Counted from the first letter of the stretch, positions 1-11,161 are shown. The stretch is DNA of 64,000 nucleotides from Paralithodes platypus (GCA_032716605.1 CM064518.1:47085743-47149742); one strand, 5' to 3'. Notes: a model not told the origin generated them from the letters alone. Made by a program: numbers and translations.

Positions 1-81
1 TGAGCAAGACTGTAATTTCGTGGATCGTGGGAGATACTGAAGGTTGAACCAATATTACGAAATGGCTGGAGCCATATGGTT

Positions 82-97
82 TATTTATATATATACA

Positions 98-154
<57 letters not shown>
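82..154. repeat. (TA)n followed by (GA)n microsatellite
   Basis: An AT dinucleotide tract interrupted once by a CAG runs directly into a GA tract. No coding potential. Confidence 0.95.
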
Positions 155-215
155 TCCTTCATAACTTATATATAGAGTAATGGCTTAAAACAGCACAATA
201 TACACATACTTATAA

Positions 216-431
216 TTAACCCCTTCTGTACCAATGACGTCTTTTTAATTTGATTGTAGCTATAGTTAGACGATGTTGTGCAGTTTAAGAAGTATCTATG
301 GTAGCAAAAAAGGTTAAGTGAGACAATTCGAAGCCTGTTTATTGCGGGAAGCCTTTTTAAACTGAATACAATCGTCTAATAGTAGCCAGAAGATATAGTT
401 AAACGGACGTCGCCGGTACTGGAAGGGTTAA
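216..431. mobile_element. MITE-A copy, full length, TTAA-bounded
   Basis: TTAA is followed by CCCTTCTGTACC at the left end and preceded by GGTACTGGAAGGG at the right end. The two halves are imperfect inverted copies: AGACGAT..TGTGCAGTTTAAGAAG on the left pairs with TTTAAACTGAATACAATCGTCT on the right. TTAA target duplication and CCC/GGG ends are typical of piggyBac-type (or Kolobok-type) elements. No ORF, so it must be non-autonomous. Confidence 0.85.
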
Positions 432-1010
432 ACATTTTAACTGATTACAAATTAAACTCATATTCGAACAATTACCTACACCACTACAATAGCTGAGATG
501 TTCTACAAATTAAAGTAATAAAATATGTTGACGATCAAATATTACTTATACGATCACTAACTTGCAAAACGATCGTACGGAAATCGACGAGAGGAAATTT
601 CATACCCTTGTTCTAGATTATATATTAAATTATACCCCGATCAGCTCACGAGACAACTTGAAATGTTAATAATGGGTTTGAGAATTTCATAAAACTATAT
701 TATGAAAATTCAACAGCCTATTAGTAAACGAAAAAGATATTTCAATTTTCACAAGAAGCATGCAATTTATTAACCCAAGATAATAAAATGAAATATGAAT
801 ATGAACTTATTTAATGTTAAATAAAATGCAAATAACTTACTGTATCACTATACTACCATACTTTCTTTACGAGATTTTTCCTAAGCTTATTAATTGCCTG
901 AAATCGTGTTGGGTTTAATACAAACAAAGTTAAAATATGAATGTATGTTTCAGTGTGCCGTTTACGTTGTTTGCAGTTTCGATAGTCGTAAAGTCAGGAT
1001 ATTTACTTAC
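432..1010. other. AT-rich anonymous sequence
   Basis: No repeat family recognised, no convincing ORF and no RNA gene seen. Confidence 0.5.
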
Positions 1011-1014
1011 TCAT

Positions 1015-1055
1015 GTACAGTCGGCCACATTAATTTGTGTATACTCCATGTTTTA
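1015..1055 (+). mobile_element. Fragment of a TA-flanked transposon end
   Basis: TACAGTCGGCCACATTAATT followed by a CATACTCC-like stretch closely resembles 42312-42352, and its first bases resemble the ends of the TA-flanked MITEs at 25178 and 63236. Only one end is visible. Confidence 0.35.
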
Positions 1056-1077
1056 CCATCGACATCCTTTGTATTAT

Positions 1078-1225
1078 GTTCTGGCTACTACTCATCAATT
1101 TTATTCAGTTTAGGAAGGATCTCTAGCAATCATAAGTCTTCGAACTATCTCAATCAACCCTTTTAACTACCACAGATCATTTCTAAGCTGCATAAAATTG
1201 TCTAAATATAGCCAGAATGAAACAT
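1078..1225. mobile_element. MITE-A, degenerate internal part
   Basis: Contains the recognisable core (CTGGCTACTA, TTTATTCAGTTTAGGAAGGA, CTTCGAACTATCTCAATCAA, then AAATTGTCTAAATATAGCCA). Both TTAA ends have decayed. Confidence 0.65.
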
Positions 1226-1448
1226 TCATATTTTTTTTCACCAACCAACTTTACTTCTAAACTCAATTAATGAAATCAACAAATACATGTGGCACTCTAA
1301 GGACTCCAACCTAGGATATGCATTGCGCTATCAAGACAGAAAGAGTTAACTACCAAGTAAGTTTAGGTTCATGTGTCTGTATTATTTAGTTATAATTATT
1401 ATGCTAATAAAGCCCACAAATCGTCATATTATTGTGTGCTTACTATTA

Positions 1449-1449
1449 A

Positions 1450-1483
<34 letters not shown>

Positions 1484-1490
1484 ATTAGTA
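1449..1490. repeat. (TTA)n microsatellite
   Basis: About a dozen TTA units in an AT-rich setting. Confidence 0.95.
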
Positions 1491-1715
1491 TCTCAAAGCA
1501 CACTTAGGAATATGATGCAAGCCCCAAGCGCAGCCTAGTTCCACCCCCTCTAACGTGTGAATCATATTTCCCGGTTATGTAAGAGATATGGACTAGTTTA
1601 TCTTTTACTCATGAGAGCCCTATTTCCAGGTTATGTAAGAGAGATGATCGAGTCTATATCTTATACATGATCACCCCCATCACGCGCACTCATACACACG
1701 CCACCAGCTTGTAAA

Positions 1716-1770
1716 TACACACACACACACACACGTACACACACACACACACACATACTTAAACACCCAC
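1716..1770. repeat. (CA)n microsatellite
   Basis: CA repeats with a few interruptions. Confidence 0.9.
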
Positions 1771-1789
1771 ACGCATACACGTAAATTAT

Positions 1790-1940
1790 ACTTAAAGGTG
1801 GTGGGGGTTTTCTGGACTCCCTTTTCCCTCATGTTTAGCCATATTAGTTTGGCGATGTTAATACCTTTCGTGTCATTTAGGTGTCGATTATTTCCTGGCG
1901 AGCGATAACGAGCCTGTAATACAGAAGGAACAGGGGTTAG
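1790..1940 (+). mobile_element. MITE-C, truncated
   Basis: Begins near a TTAAAGG version of the terminus and carries the CCCTCATGTTTAGCC, GGTGTCGATT and CCTGGCGAGCGATA blocks shared by the family. It stops before the CCGGCC hairpin region. Confidence 0.75.
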
Positions 1941-2147
1941 GCCAGGCCATTTATCGACCGAATAATGCACTAGCTGAACCAATAGCAATTATTTCAAAAC
2001 ACAAACGCTCAAGCACAACACTAAACCACTCACGAAAGCATTAATATAAACACAACTCACACAATGCTCATAACACACTCGAGACAGACTAAAAGCATGC
2101 ACGTTCACAAACACATACCCCCCGCCCCCCTTCCCCCTCGAGCACAC

Positions 2148-2275
2148 AGACACACACACGACCACAACTATACAAACACATACAGTATATATATACACAC
2201 ACACTCACACACACATACACACAACCACAACCACACATACCCATATACACAAACACACACACACACACATACGAT
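2148..2275. repeat. CA-rich microsatellite cluster
   Basis: Several CA tracts separated by short TA and CCA interruptions. Open frames here on both strands are repeat translations. Confidence 0.9.
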
Positions 2276-2285
2276 CACGGTCACA

Positions 2286-2500
2286 GTGGGCGAGTGCACT
2301 GGACCATTGTATTCTAGTCGCTTGGCTCTGGTAGCGCGGGTTCGATCCCAGGTACCTGCCTGTGAAGTTTCTGTCAAATAACTTTCCGGCCTGTGGAGGT
2401 AAGGTGCGGATGCGCCACCTCTGGGTTTCACTTGGATCCCTGGCTACATCCTACCCCTTCTGGAGGCTAATTTGTGGCAGCCAGAGTCAATCTGTTGACT
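2286..2500 (+). mobile_element. tRNA-derived SINE
   Basis: A B-box-like GGGTTCGATCC follows an A-box-like region with spacing close to that of a tRNA (GTGGGCGAGTGCACTGGACC, then GGTAGCGCGGGTTCGATCCC). About 150 bp of unrelated tail follows. The tRNA part does not fold into a clean acceptor stem, so this is a SINE head rather than a tRNA gene. Confidence 0.6.
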
Positions 2501-2534
2501 ACTTAGAATATGTTAAGTAAAATACCGATATACA

Positions 2535-2548
2535 GTATATTATTATAT

Positions 2549-2607
<59 letters not shown>

Positions 2608-2618
2608 ACATATATACA

Positions 2619-2667
<49 letters not shown>

Positions 2668-2755
2668 GATATATATACCGATTATATATATACCGATTAT
2701 ATATATACCGATTATATATATACCGATTATATATATACCGATTATATATATACCG

Positions 2756-2812
<57 letters not shown>

Positions 2813-2860
2813 GTATATATATATATATATAATTATATATATATACTGTATATATATACC
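2535..2860. repeat. (TA)n with an embedded short minisatellite
   Basis: Long alternating AT tract. From about 2677 to 2770 it carries six units of TATATATACCGAT type, so the cluster is a compound micro/minisatellite. Isolated ACCGAT words also occur just outside the tract. Confidence 0.95.
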
Positions 2861-3054
2861 GATTAAAGATAGATACATACTGTAGATTGATCTAATGTTT
2901 CCAGTTATTATATTTATGTTGCTATATTAATTTCGTCATATTTTGGTTCGGTTCAATAGCCTACTATATTGCAGCCATAGCAAGTGGTCAAGACGGAGAG
3001 GGGCATGAAGATGAACGGTCACGCATGCGCACTACTAACCTCATTATTATACCA

Positions 3055-3205
3055 CGCACACACACAGGTCATCACATACATGCACACACACACAGGTTAA
3101 TATACACAGACACACACACCACATACACACATACATACACAGGTCAACAAACGCACTTTAAATATGTGCAAGTAATATCTCAATCTGCAAACCTAGTACA
3201 TAATG

Positions 3206-3242
<37 letters not shown>

Positions 3243-3295
3243 AAACATACACCACACACACATACACACGCACACACACACACACACACACACTT
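3055..3295. repeat. CA microsatellite cluster
   Basis: Four CA tracts, each preceded or followed by an AGGT word, spread over 240 bp of otherwise mixed sequence. Confidence 0.9.
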
Positions 3296-3410
3296 CGATG
3301 TAGAGTTACTATTGCATTTGATCTACACTATATAGGGAATAATTAATACGAATTCAGTGACATCTATATTTATATACAGAAAAGATAATAATAAAACCAT
3401 TTTCATATAA

Positions 3411-3491
3411 ATCTCTCTCTCTCTCTCTCATATATATACACATACACACTCACTCTCTCACTCTCACTCTCTCAAATACTGTATATACACA

Positions 3492-3580
<89 letters not shown>

Positions 3581-3644
3581 CTGACCCCCTGTATAAGCTC
3601 ATCGGTTCAGGTCCAACTTGTGAGGTCATCCATTATTATGGTCT

Positions 3645-3703
<59 letters not shown>

Positions 3704-3717
3704 AGAGTTAGTAGTAA

Positions 3718-3770
<53 letters not shown>

Positions 3771-3788
3771 TTAGAGTTAGTTAATGTT

Positions 3789-3826
<38 letters not shown>

Positions 3827-3875
3827 TTAGAGTTAGAGTTAGAGTTTGTGTGTGTGTGTGTGTGTGTGTGCGTTA
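3411..3875. repeat. Compound (CT)n, (GA)n, (GT)n block with GAGTTA units
   Basis: A CT tract of about 80 bp is followed after some 70 bp by GA tracts on the same strand, so the region can form a large inverted purine/pyrimidine hairpin. GTTAGA units repeat between the later GA and GT tracts. These are not the arthropod telomere unit. Confidence 0.95.
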
Positions 3876-4093
3876 GTGAGGTAGGCTAAGACTATCTTCG
3901 GTCCTGCACGTAATAATATACTGATGTTCAGATCAAATCAACTATATATAATTAAATACATAATATGTATTCAATAAAATAAGAACATAAGAACATCAGA
4001 TATATATAGCTGAATTGATATGATAATCAATCTAAATGGTTATATTTACATAAAATAAATCTCAAGAGCTCACGAATATTTGTCAGTAGTTGT

Positions 4094-4333
4094 ACATACA
4101 CTGGAATACCCTAGTGTCTAGCCCACTCATAAATATTGGTACACTCGGATACCATAGTGTCTAGCCCACTCATGAGTATTGTACACTCGGATACCATAGT
4201 GTCTAGCCCACTCATGAGTATTGTACACTCGGATACCATAGTGTCTAGCCCACTTACCATAGTGTCTAGCCCACTCATAAATATTGGTACACTGGAATAC
4301 CATAGTGTCTAGCCCACTCATAAATATTCCTGC
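4094..4333. repeat. Tandem repeat of about 45 bp, 5-6 copies
   Basis: Units contain ACCATAGTGTCTAGCCCACT and ATATTGGTACACTCGG. One copy is shortened to the CATAGTGTCTAGCCCACT part. Copies are highly similar. The open frame on the minus strand is repeat-generated. Confidence 0.9.
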
Positions 4334-4508
4334 ACTTCACCTATTTCTAATTATGGCAGTATATCTCTGCAAACCAATTTATGAATCTACTTTTCTGTAC
4401 ATCAATTACAAAATTATATGTACTATTTATTGAAAAGCAAGTTCTATCAACAAATTATTCTGGATAGTAATTATTGCATAGCGAAAAAAATAGGGGGTCA
4501 ACGAATGT

Positions 4509-4552
4509 TTATGAGTGGGCTAGAGACTATATTTTGGTATCCGAGTGTACAT
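4509..4552 (-). repeat. Single inverted copy of the 45-bp unit
   Basis: ATGAGTGGGCTAGAGACTAT and GGTATCCGAGTGTACA are the reverse complement of the unit repeated at 4094-4333, more diverged and about 180 bp away. Confidence 0.8.
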
Positions 4553-4645
4553 TTATTATACCCAGTTATGATCGTGGTACACTGCCCAACGATACTCTTG
4601 AAATCGTGAACGTTGACTCACGAAACACACTCCCTCTATCGCGGA

Positions 4646-4678
<33 letters not shown>

Positions 4679-4919
4679 GTATGAACCATTAATAATTTGT
4701 GAAGAAACTAATGATATTGGAAACAACATAAGAGCAGGAATGATGAAAGATGAAGGCAAAGTATGATGCTATTAATAAACACAACTATGTACAAAACCTA
4801 CAGGGAAATCGAATTAATAAAAGAGTTAAAGGAAAGAAGGCACCAATAAAAGGGGGAATAGGGTGAATACTAGATATCTCTCATTCGTCTCTACGTAGAC
4901 CACGAACTTCTAACTGCAA

Positions 4920-5157
4920 CTGTACTCGGCCCTTTGGAGATTATGAGGCGTTTTGACTATATTCTGGCTGTCAAAGTTTATTCTGGTTGTCAATAGACGA
5001 TTTATACAGTTTAGGAAGGATCTGTGGGCATCATAGGGGTAAAGACTATCTCGACTAACCCTCCCACTTCCATATACCCTTCCTAATGTGAATATAATTG
5101 TCCTATAATAGCCAGGAGACAGAAGATAAACGCGCAATCGGATCTTGAAAGGGTTAA
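4920..5157. mobile_element. MITE-B copy
   Basis: Related to MITE-A. The left end has CCCTTTGGAGATTATGAGGC with GCGTTTTGACTATATTCTGG; the right end reads GATCTTGAAAGGG then TTAA. The arms share TTAGGAAGG and CCTTCCTAA blocks around a GATAGTC-like centre, giving a hairpin. The left TTAA has decayed. Confidence 0.75.
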
Positions 5158-5199
5158 GCTTTATCCTACGACCGTGCTTTAGTGATTGGAAGGTGATTG

Positions 5200-5202
5200 A
5201 TG

Positions 5203-5244
<42 letters not shown>

Positions 5245-5515
5245 ATGGTGTGTGTGTGTTTATGGTGTGTGTGTGTTTTGTGTGTGTTTGTTGTGTGTGT
5301 GTGTGTGTTTATTGTGTGAATTGAATTGAATTGAAAACAATTATTTGCTCAGACTTTTACAAAAAATATGGTGTGTGTGTGTTTGTGTTTGTTGTGTGTG
5401 TGTTTATCTGTGTGTGTGTGTGTATGTGTGGGTGTGCTTGTTGTGTGTGTGTGTCTGTGTGGTGTGTGTATGCTTGTTGTGTGTGTGTGTGTTTGTTGTG
5501 GTGGGGGGGGGGGTG
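5200..5515. repeat. GT-rich microsatellite cluster
   Basis: Several GT tracts with TTTATG and TTGTTG interruptions, ending in a G run at 5502-5513. Confidence 0.95.
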
Positions 5516-5589
5516 AACCGGGCATCCTGCAATCACTGTTGCAAGATCAGGCCGGCCGTGACGGTGGTAGTGTGTTGCAGTGCCGGTGC

Positions 5590-6440
5590 TGGTTGTGGTA
5601 GTGGTGATGGTTGTGGTGGTGGTTCAGTGGGGTAGTTGTGGTGGTGGTGGTGGTTCAGTGGGGTGGTAGTGGTGGTGGTTCAGTGGGGTAGTTGTGGTGG
5701 TGGTGGTGGTTCAGTGGGGTGGTAGTGGTGGTGGTATAGATAGTGGTAGTTGTGGTGGTTCAAAGGGTGGTGTTGATAGTACTTGGGGTGGTAGTGGTGG
5801 TAGTTGTAGTGGTGGTGGATCAGTGGGGTGGTAGTGGTGGTGGTATAGATAGTGGTAGTTGTGGTGGTTCAAAGGGTGGTGTTGATAGTACTTGGGGTGG
5901 TAGTGGTGGTAGTTGTAGTGGTGGTGGTTCAGTGGGGTGGTGGTGGTGGTTCAGTGGGGTGGTAGTGGTGGTGGTATAGATAGTGGTAGTTGTGGTGGTT
6001 CAAAGGGTGGTGTTGATAGTACTTGGGGTGGTAGTGGTGGTAGTTGTAGTGGTGGTGGTTCAGTGGGGTGGTGGTGGTGGTGGTTCAGTGGGGTGGTAGT
6101 GGTGGTGGTATAGATAGTGGTAGTTGTGGTGGTTCAAAGGGTGGTGTTGATAGTACTTGGGGTGGTAGTGGTGGTAGTTGTAGTGGTGGTGGTTCAGTGG
6201 GGTGGTTAGTTGTGGTGGTTGTGGTAGTACATAATTATAATGATAGTGTTGGTGGTTGAGGTGGTGGTTGTGGTGGTGGTGGTGGTTCAGCAGGGTGGTA
6301 GTTGTGGTGGTGGTGATCCAGATAGCGGTAGTGGTGGTGGTTCAGTGGGGTGGTAGTGGTGGTAGTAGTGGTGGTTCATGGGGTGATTATAATAGTAGTG
6401 ATAGTGATGGTTGTACTTGTGGTGGTGGTGATGGTTGTGG
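5590..6440. repeat. GGT-rich minisatellite, about 109-134 bp units
   Basis: Higher-order units marked by GGTATAGATAGTGG and GTTGATAGTACTTGGGG recur about every 109, 131 and 134 bp (first words near 5735, 5844, 5975 and 6109), separated by variable (GGT)n. Strong G/C strand asymmetry. Gly/Val open frames here are repeat translations. Confidence 0.93.
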
Positions 6441-6549
6441 TAGTTGCTGCGTTGGCATGGTGGGAGTTGTAGTGATTGTGGTAGTAGGATACATTGGTGG
6501 TTGTTTTGGTAGTTGTGATGCAGAGAAACCCTGTATTGATATCTACCCT

Positions 6550-6996
6550 TTAACCCCTTCGGTACCGATGATGTACTTTTCATTATATTCTGGCAACCAA
6601 TAGACGATTTTGTTCAGGTTAGGAAGGATGTTTACCCATTAAAAGGCTACAGACACTCTCAGTTAACCTTCTCCGAGATATGACACGATTTTGAGTCTAT
6701 TGGGGATACTTTAAAGCCTTTACCCCTTTTGAGGGGTATTTAGAAACCTTTAGTTTAGTTACTTCAACCTCTGCAGTTGTCTTTGAGTTAGCTGCGGGCA
6801 GAAAACTAATTTTGGAGAGGTAATTATAAGAGTCAGAGAACTATATTTCTTATTGCTAATCTGGCAACCTTTGCGTCATAAATGTGTGAAAGGGTTAATC
6901 CTTTCAGCTACCATATATTCTTCCTAAGTTTCATAAAATCGCCTAAACGTAGCTGAAATCAAATACAAGAGACGTCGCCGATACAGAAGGGGTTAA
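6550..6996. mobile_element. MITE-A copy with an insertion of about 220 bp
   Basis: The left end TTAACCCCTTCGGTACC and right end GATACAGAAGGGGTTAA are both intact. The usual 210-bp body is split between about 6670 and 6893 by sequence resembling a decayed TTAA-type element (CCCCTTTTGAGGGG and GAAAGGGTTAA inside). Confidence 0.75.
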
Positions 6997-7151
6997 CAAA
7001 ATATGGGTATGCAAAGGGTATTTAAAGTGCCCGTAATAATCTACTGGTTGGGAGGAGGGGCGTCGACTAACTGGGGACAGAGGTGCATGGGGCGTTTCGT
7101 TGATGGCCAGGGCAATAGATAGAATAATCTACCCTATAATGGTAAACTGTT

Positions 7152-7480
7152 AATTAAGGGGACATGGGCCGGTTTTCTGGACCACTTTCTCCCTCATGTT
7201 TAGCCCCATTAGTTTTCAGATGTTAAGATGTTTGCCCCATTAGTTAGTCGATTTTAAGACCTTTCGCCCCATTTCTTCGTCAACATTTTGACCTTTCGTG
7301 CTATTTAGGTGTCGATTTTTTCCCTGGCGAACGATAGTGAGCCTGTAATGTTGGAAGAACCGGCCTTCGGCCGGAAATTTTTTCTACCGAAAAATGTACA
7401 AATTAATCTAGAAGGGGGATCTAATGGATGTTTTTTTTTTAAATTTGATGGAGGTCTAGGGAGGAAACTAGAAAAATTAT
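7152..7480 (+). mobile_element. MITE-C copy with an end rearrangement
   Basis: The left end TTAAGGGGACATGGG is intact. Internal blocks CCTGGCGAACGATAGTGAGC and CGGCCTTCGGCCGG are present. The right TTAA is missing; instead the subterminal GGTCTAGGGAGGAAACTAG block is repeated about 45 bp downstream. Confidence 0.8.
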
Positions 7481-7529
7481 GAATATATGCAAAAATTATG
7501 GAGGTCTAGGGAGGAAACTAGAAAAATAC

Positions 7530-8230
7530 ATGCACAAATCGGCCAAAAAGTGAACCATATATATAGTGATACACCGTCACTATCATACAGTATATCTCCT
7601 TCATACCCTCTGTACACCCTAAATTGTTTGGAGGGTATGATGATGAGCGTGTCTGACCTCCATGACCTCCGGATCAAGGTCAGGTTCTGGGCCAATCAGG
7701 TGGGAAGGGAGAAGGGGGGGGGGGGGGTGTTGAACGACTGGCAAACGGATATAAGATTGTGTGGGGGTGAGTTGGTGAAGAATGAATGCTGCTTGATGAG
7801 TGATTGTATGGGTAAAGGAAATAAGGCTGAACTAACAGATGATTTTAATTTGATATGAGTGTAATAGTTCAGATATGCTTGATGAGTGAATGTATGGGTA
7901 AAGAAGATATGACTGACACACAGATGATTTTAAAGTTGATATGTGTGTAATAGTTCAGATAATATGCTATTATAAGTAAGCTATCACATATATAAGAGAA
8001 ATACATGAGTTTGGAATAATAATAAAATAAAACAAATATTATAATTAAAGTAAATTGGGTTGACGTATGGAATTAATGTTAACTAAAATAATGTTGAATG
8101 AGGGATACGAGAAGAGTGAATAAATATGGAAGGACGGAAATACTATTGAACGTAAGAAATAAATGGAGATGTAGGAAATAATTGAGAAGGAAGGAAATTA
8201 CATTGAACGTAAGAATTAAATGAAGGAAAT
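7530..8230. other. Anonymous AT-rich sequence with weak local repetition
   Basis: TGATGAGTGAATGTATGGGT-type phrases and ACAGATGATTTTAA recur twice around 7795-7945, suggesting an old local duplication. The 123-codon frame at 7487-7858 crosses a G run and matches no family I recognise. Confidence 0.45.
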
Positions 8231-8234
8231 ATTA

Positions 8235-8525
8235 TGGAAGGAAGGACATAATACAGTATGTTACAAATGACTGGGGATGAAGGAAATGTTATGGAAGGAA
8301 GGACATAATACAGTATGTTACAAATGACTGGAGATGAAGGAAATATTATGGAAGGAAGGACATAATACAGTATGTTACAAATGACTGGAGATGAAGGAAA
8401 TTTTGGAAGAAGACATAATACAGTATGTTACAAATGACTGGAGATGAAGGAAATATTATGGAAGGAAGGACATAATACAGTATGTTACAAATGACTGGGG
8501 ATGAAGGAAATGTTATGGAAGGAGG
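8235..8525. repeat. 57-bp tandem repeat, 5 copies
   Basis: Units contain GGACATAATACAGTATGTTA and AAATGACTGGAGATGAAGG. The words begin near 8246, 8304, 8360, 8413 and 8470. The fourth unit is a few bases short. Confidence 0.93.
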
Positions 8526-8744
8526 GTAAGAAGAGAGGAGTAGTTTATGGGAAACCATTATAATATGAATATAGTTACTAGAATTAAAGGAATGTACAAT
8601 ACATAATAACATATATTTTATGGAAATAGATGAATAGGCGAATGATATATCATTAAGGGAGTAATTAGAAAAACATTAGGTGAAATTAAATAGATCAATG
8701 CTAATAGAGACATATGGAAGGGATCAATAAAAAAACATACTGTA

Positions 8745-8773
8745 TATATATAACTATATATATATGTATATAT

Positions 8774-8813
<40 letters not shown>

Positions 8814-8850
8814 GGTATATATATATAGAGAGATATATATATATATATAT
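8745..8850. repeat. (TA)n microsatellite
   Basis: AT tracts with GTATATATAC and AGAGAGATAT interruptions. Confidence 0.9.
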
Positions 8851-8949
8851 ATTAAAAAGAATTGACTGGGAAAAAGATGTATCAATAAATCAAAGAAGGA
8901 GGAAAATTGACTCGCTGAAAATGGGATCTATAAATCCGTGCAGAGAGCG

Positions 8950-8996
8950 AGAGTGACTCGGCCAAGAGTGACTCGGCCAAGAGTGACTCGGCCAAG
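8950..8996. repeat. 15-bp tandem repeat, 3 copies
   Basis: GAGTGACTCGGCCAA is repeated three times in perfect succession. Confidence 0.9.
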
Positions 8997-9073
8997 GTTG
9001 AATGGATTAATGCAGTAGATGAATGACTAATCTGAAGCTTAGCGAATGAAAGGAAGAGGAGATAATTACTGAA

Positions 9074-9444
9074 TTAAGGGGACAGTGGCTCTTTGTTTGG
9101 TCTATTGATTCATTTATTCATATATTTTTTTAGTTTCGTCCGTAGACCTCCATCAAGCTTAGAAAAAGACCCCCTAGACCCCCCTTCAAGATAGATTTGT
9201 ACATTTTCCGGTAGAAAAATATCCCGGCCACAGGCCAATTCCTCCTAAAATTACAGGCTCGCTATCACTCGCTAGGAAAAAATCGACACGTAAATGGCAC
9301 GAAAAGTCCTAATATTGACAAAGAAATTGGGTGAAAGGTCATAAAATCCCCAAACTAATGGAACCAACGTCTTAAAATCTGAAAACTAGTGGGGCTAAAC
9401 ATGAGGGAGAAGGGGGTTCAGAAAAACGGCCCACCTCCCCTTAA
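9074..9444 (-). mobile_element. MITE-C, full length (long form), TTAA-bounded
   Basis: TTAAGGGGACAGTGG at one end and CACCTCCCCTTAA at the other. It contains TAGACCTCCATCAAGCTTAG, the TCCCGGCC region and CATGAGGGAGAAGGGGG. The 371-bp long form has an ATTTATTCATATAT insertion next to the first end. Orientation is defined relative to the copy at 13919. Confidence 0.88.
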
Positions 9445-9589
9445 TGCCTTAGATGAATGCCTAATCTGAAGCTTAGCGAATGAAAGGAAGGGGAGATGGT
9501 GATTGAACTAAATGAAAGAAGGAGCAACTGTTCATGTATATATACAGTGAATGGAGGCCTACATACGTAATACATACATAAGTTTAAAG

Positions 9590-9760
9590 ACCGGGTGTTC
9601 CACATGAAGTGCGGTTCCGGTCCAGGCAACCCTGTTCGAGAGTTGCTCACTTGTTAGGATTTTTAATTGATCCCACGTCTTTCTTGGTCTGCCCCTTGGC
9701 ACAGCTCCCTCCACATTCACGGACTTGCATCTTTTCACCCCAAACAAAGGAATGTGAATA
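9590..9760 (-). pseudogene. LINE reverse-transcriptase C-terminal fragment
   Basis: The minus-strand frame contains GVKRCKSVNVEGAVPRGRPR then KTWDQ, the conserved GRPRKTW tail of many invertebrate non-LTR elements. The following 3' sequence (AGACCGGGTGTTCCACA on the plus strand) matches a second copy at 50800-50985. The fragment is too short to be functional. Confidence 0.7.
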
Positions 9761-9931
9761 ACTATCTAAATTCTAAAGGTTTAAATAATTAAAAGAATAG
9801 TAATAGGTGTTACTGGTACACGAATACACGAATACATGAACGAGAACATAAGTAACCCAAAGTATACACGAATGAAAGAGTGTGAGAAGAACCCAAAGTG
9901 TGAGAGGTTGCAGGATATTATAAACGGGTCA

Positions 9932-10031
9932 NNNNNNNNNNNNNNNNNNNNNNNNNNNNNNNNNNNNNNNNNNNNNNNNNNNNNNNNNNNNNNNNNNNNN
10001 NNNNNNNNNNNNNNNNNNNNNNNNNNNNNNN
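9932..10031. other. Assembly gap, 100 N
   Basis: Exactly 100 N, a conventional length for a gap of unknown size. It abuts a CA tract and a 115-bp tandem repeat, so the true array length is unknown. Confidence 0.99.
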
Positions 10032-10123
10032 CACACACACACACACACACATACAGACCTATCCACCCATCCATCCACCTATCCATCTCCCACCACCAAG
10101 ACAGTGGGGTAGAGGCCTATTAA

Positions 10124-10162
<39 letters not shown>

Positions 10163-10231
10163 CCTATCCACCCATCCATCCACCTATCCATCTCCCACCA
10201 CCAAGACAGGGGGGTAGAGGCCTATTCATTT

Positions 10232-10299
<68 letters not shown>

Positions 10300-10370
10300 T
10301 CCAACCATCCATCCACCTATCCATCTCCCCACCACCAAGACAGTGCGGTAGAGGCCTATTCATTTCACAG
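10032..10370. repeat. About 115-bp compound tandem repeat with CA tracts, 3 copies
   Basis: Each unit is a CA tract followed by CCTATCCACCCATCCATCCA, CCATCTCCCACCACCAAGAC and GTAGAGGCCTATT. The CA tract varies from about 20 to 60 bp between units. Confidence 0.92.
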
Positions 10371-10439
10371 TATGCCAATCATAATATCTCATTGTCACTG
10401 TTTTACATAATAGCTTACCTGTGAGGGATGATCTAAGAG

Positions 10440-10935
10440 AGAGAGAGAGAGTGTGTGTGTGCGTGAGAGTGAGAGTGAGTTACAAGGAGTTGAAAGGAAT
10501 AGTTTGTATCTCATAGACATTGCGGTCCATTCCGCGGAGATACTCGAAGTGGAAAGATGGAGGTTGTGTAGAACATTCCACTTATTACAGAGCGTGCAAA
10601 ATACTATCTACTCTCTCTTTGAATTGCTCTTCTTAAGAACTGTTTACAACTTCAGAGGGAAGTTTGATCCAAGTAGAACAGATCTTAAATGTAAAAAAGC
10701 TTCCACAAATACTAGTGCTGAACCTTTTCAATTATAACTTCTAGCCCTGGTTGCGGGCTGTATGCATATTGAGATTAAACATTTTGCCATAGTGTGAGAA
10801 GTAATTCCATTTGTCTATACCTAAAATCTCTCTTACTACAGCCCAATAATTTCTGAGCTTTCTTTACTTCAACGCACTGCTTCAGTATACTTCCAGAGGT
10901 ATTCCCATTAGCGAATACTATACAAATCACACGCT
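10440..10935 (-). pseudogene. LINE 3'-end fragment (same family as 48634-49335)
   Basis: Shares CAAGGAGTT, CGGTCCATTCCG, GATACTCGAAGTGGAA, TACTATCTACT and CCCTGGTTGCGGGCTGTAT-type blocks with 48634-49120 in the same order and orientation. In both copies the 3' boundary abuts a (GA)n tract. The reading frame is broken by stops. Confidence 0.75.
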
Positions 10936-11161
10936 TGGTATTGTGCAAGAGAGCATGGGCGTATTTGCGTATTGTGTTCGTGCGTGAGGTGTGTTATGGA
11001 GGTGAGAGGGTGGTGATTAGCGTAGCTCACCTGTCTCCGGCGTCACTCCCCCAGGTAACGCTCTAATTGAACACACAACAACTGGTTCTTGGTGACCCTG
11101 TGACTATAGTAGATGCCCCGGTAAAGAGTGTTCGGAAATCTGTGTGCTCGGACAAAATTCA

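Noticed and set aside
3700..3850. GAGTTA repeats as interstitial telomere
   Set aside because: The unit is GTTAGA/GAGTTA embedded in GA and GT microsatellites, not TTAGG.
7487..7858. 123-codon plus-strand frame as a host gene
   Set aside because: It crosses a MITE-C edge duplication and a 13-bp G run, and no domain is recognisable.
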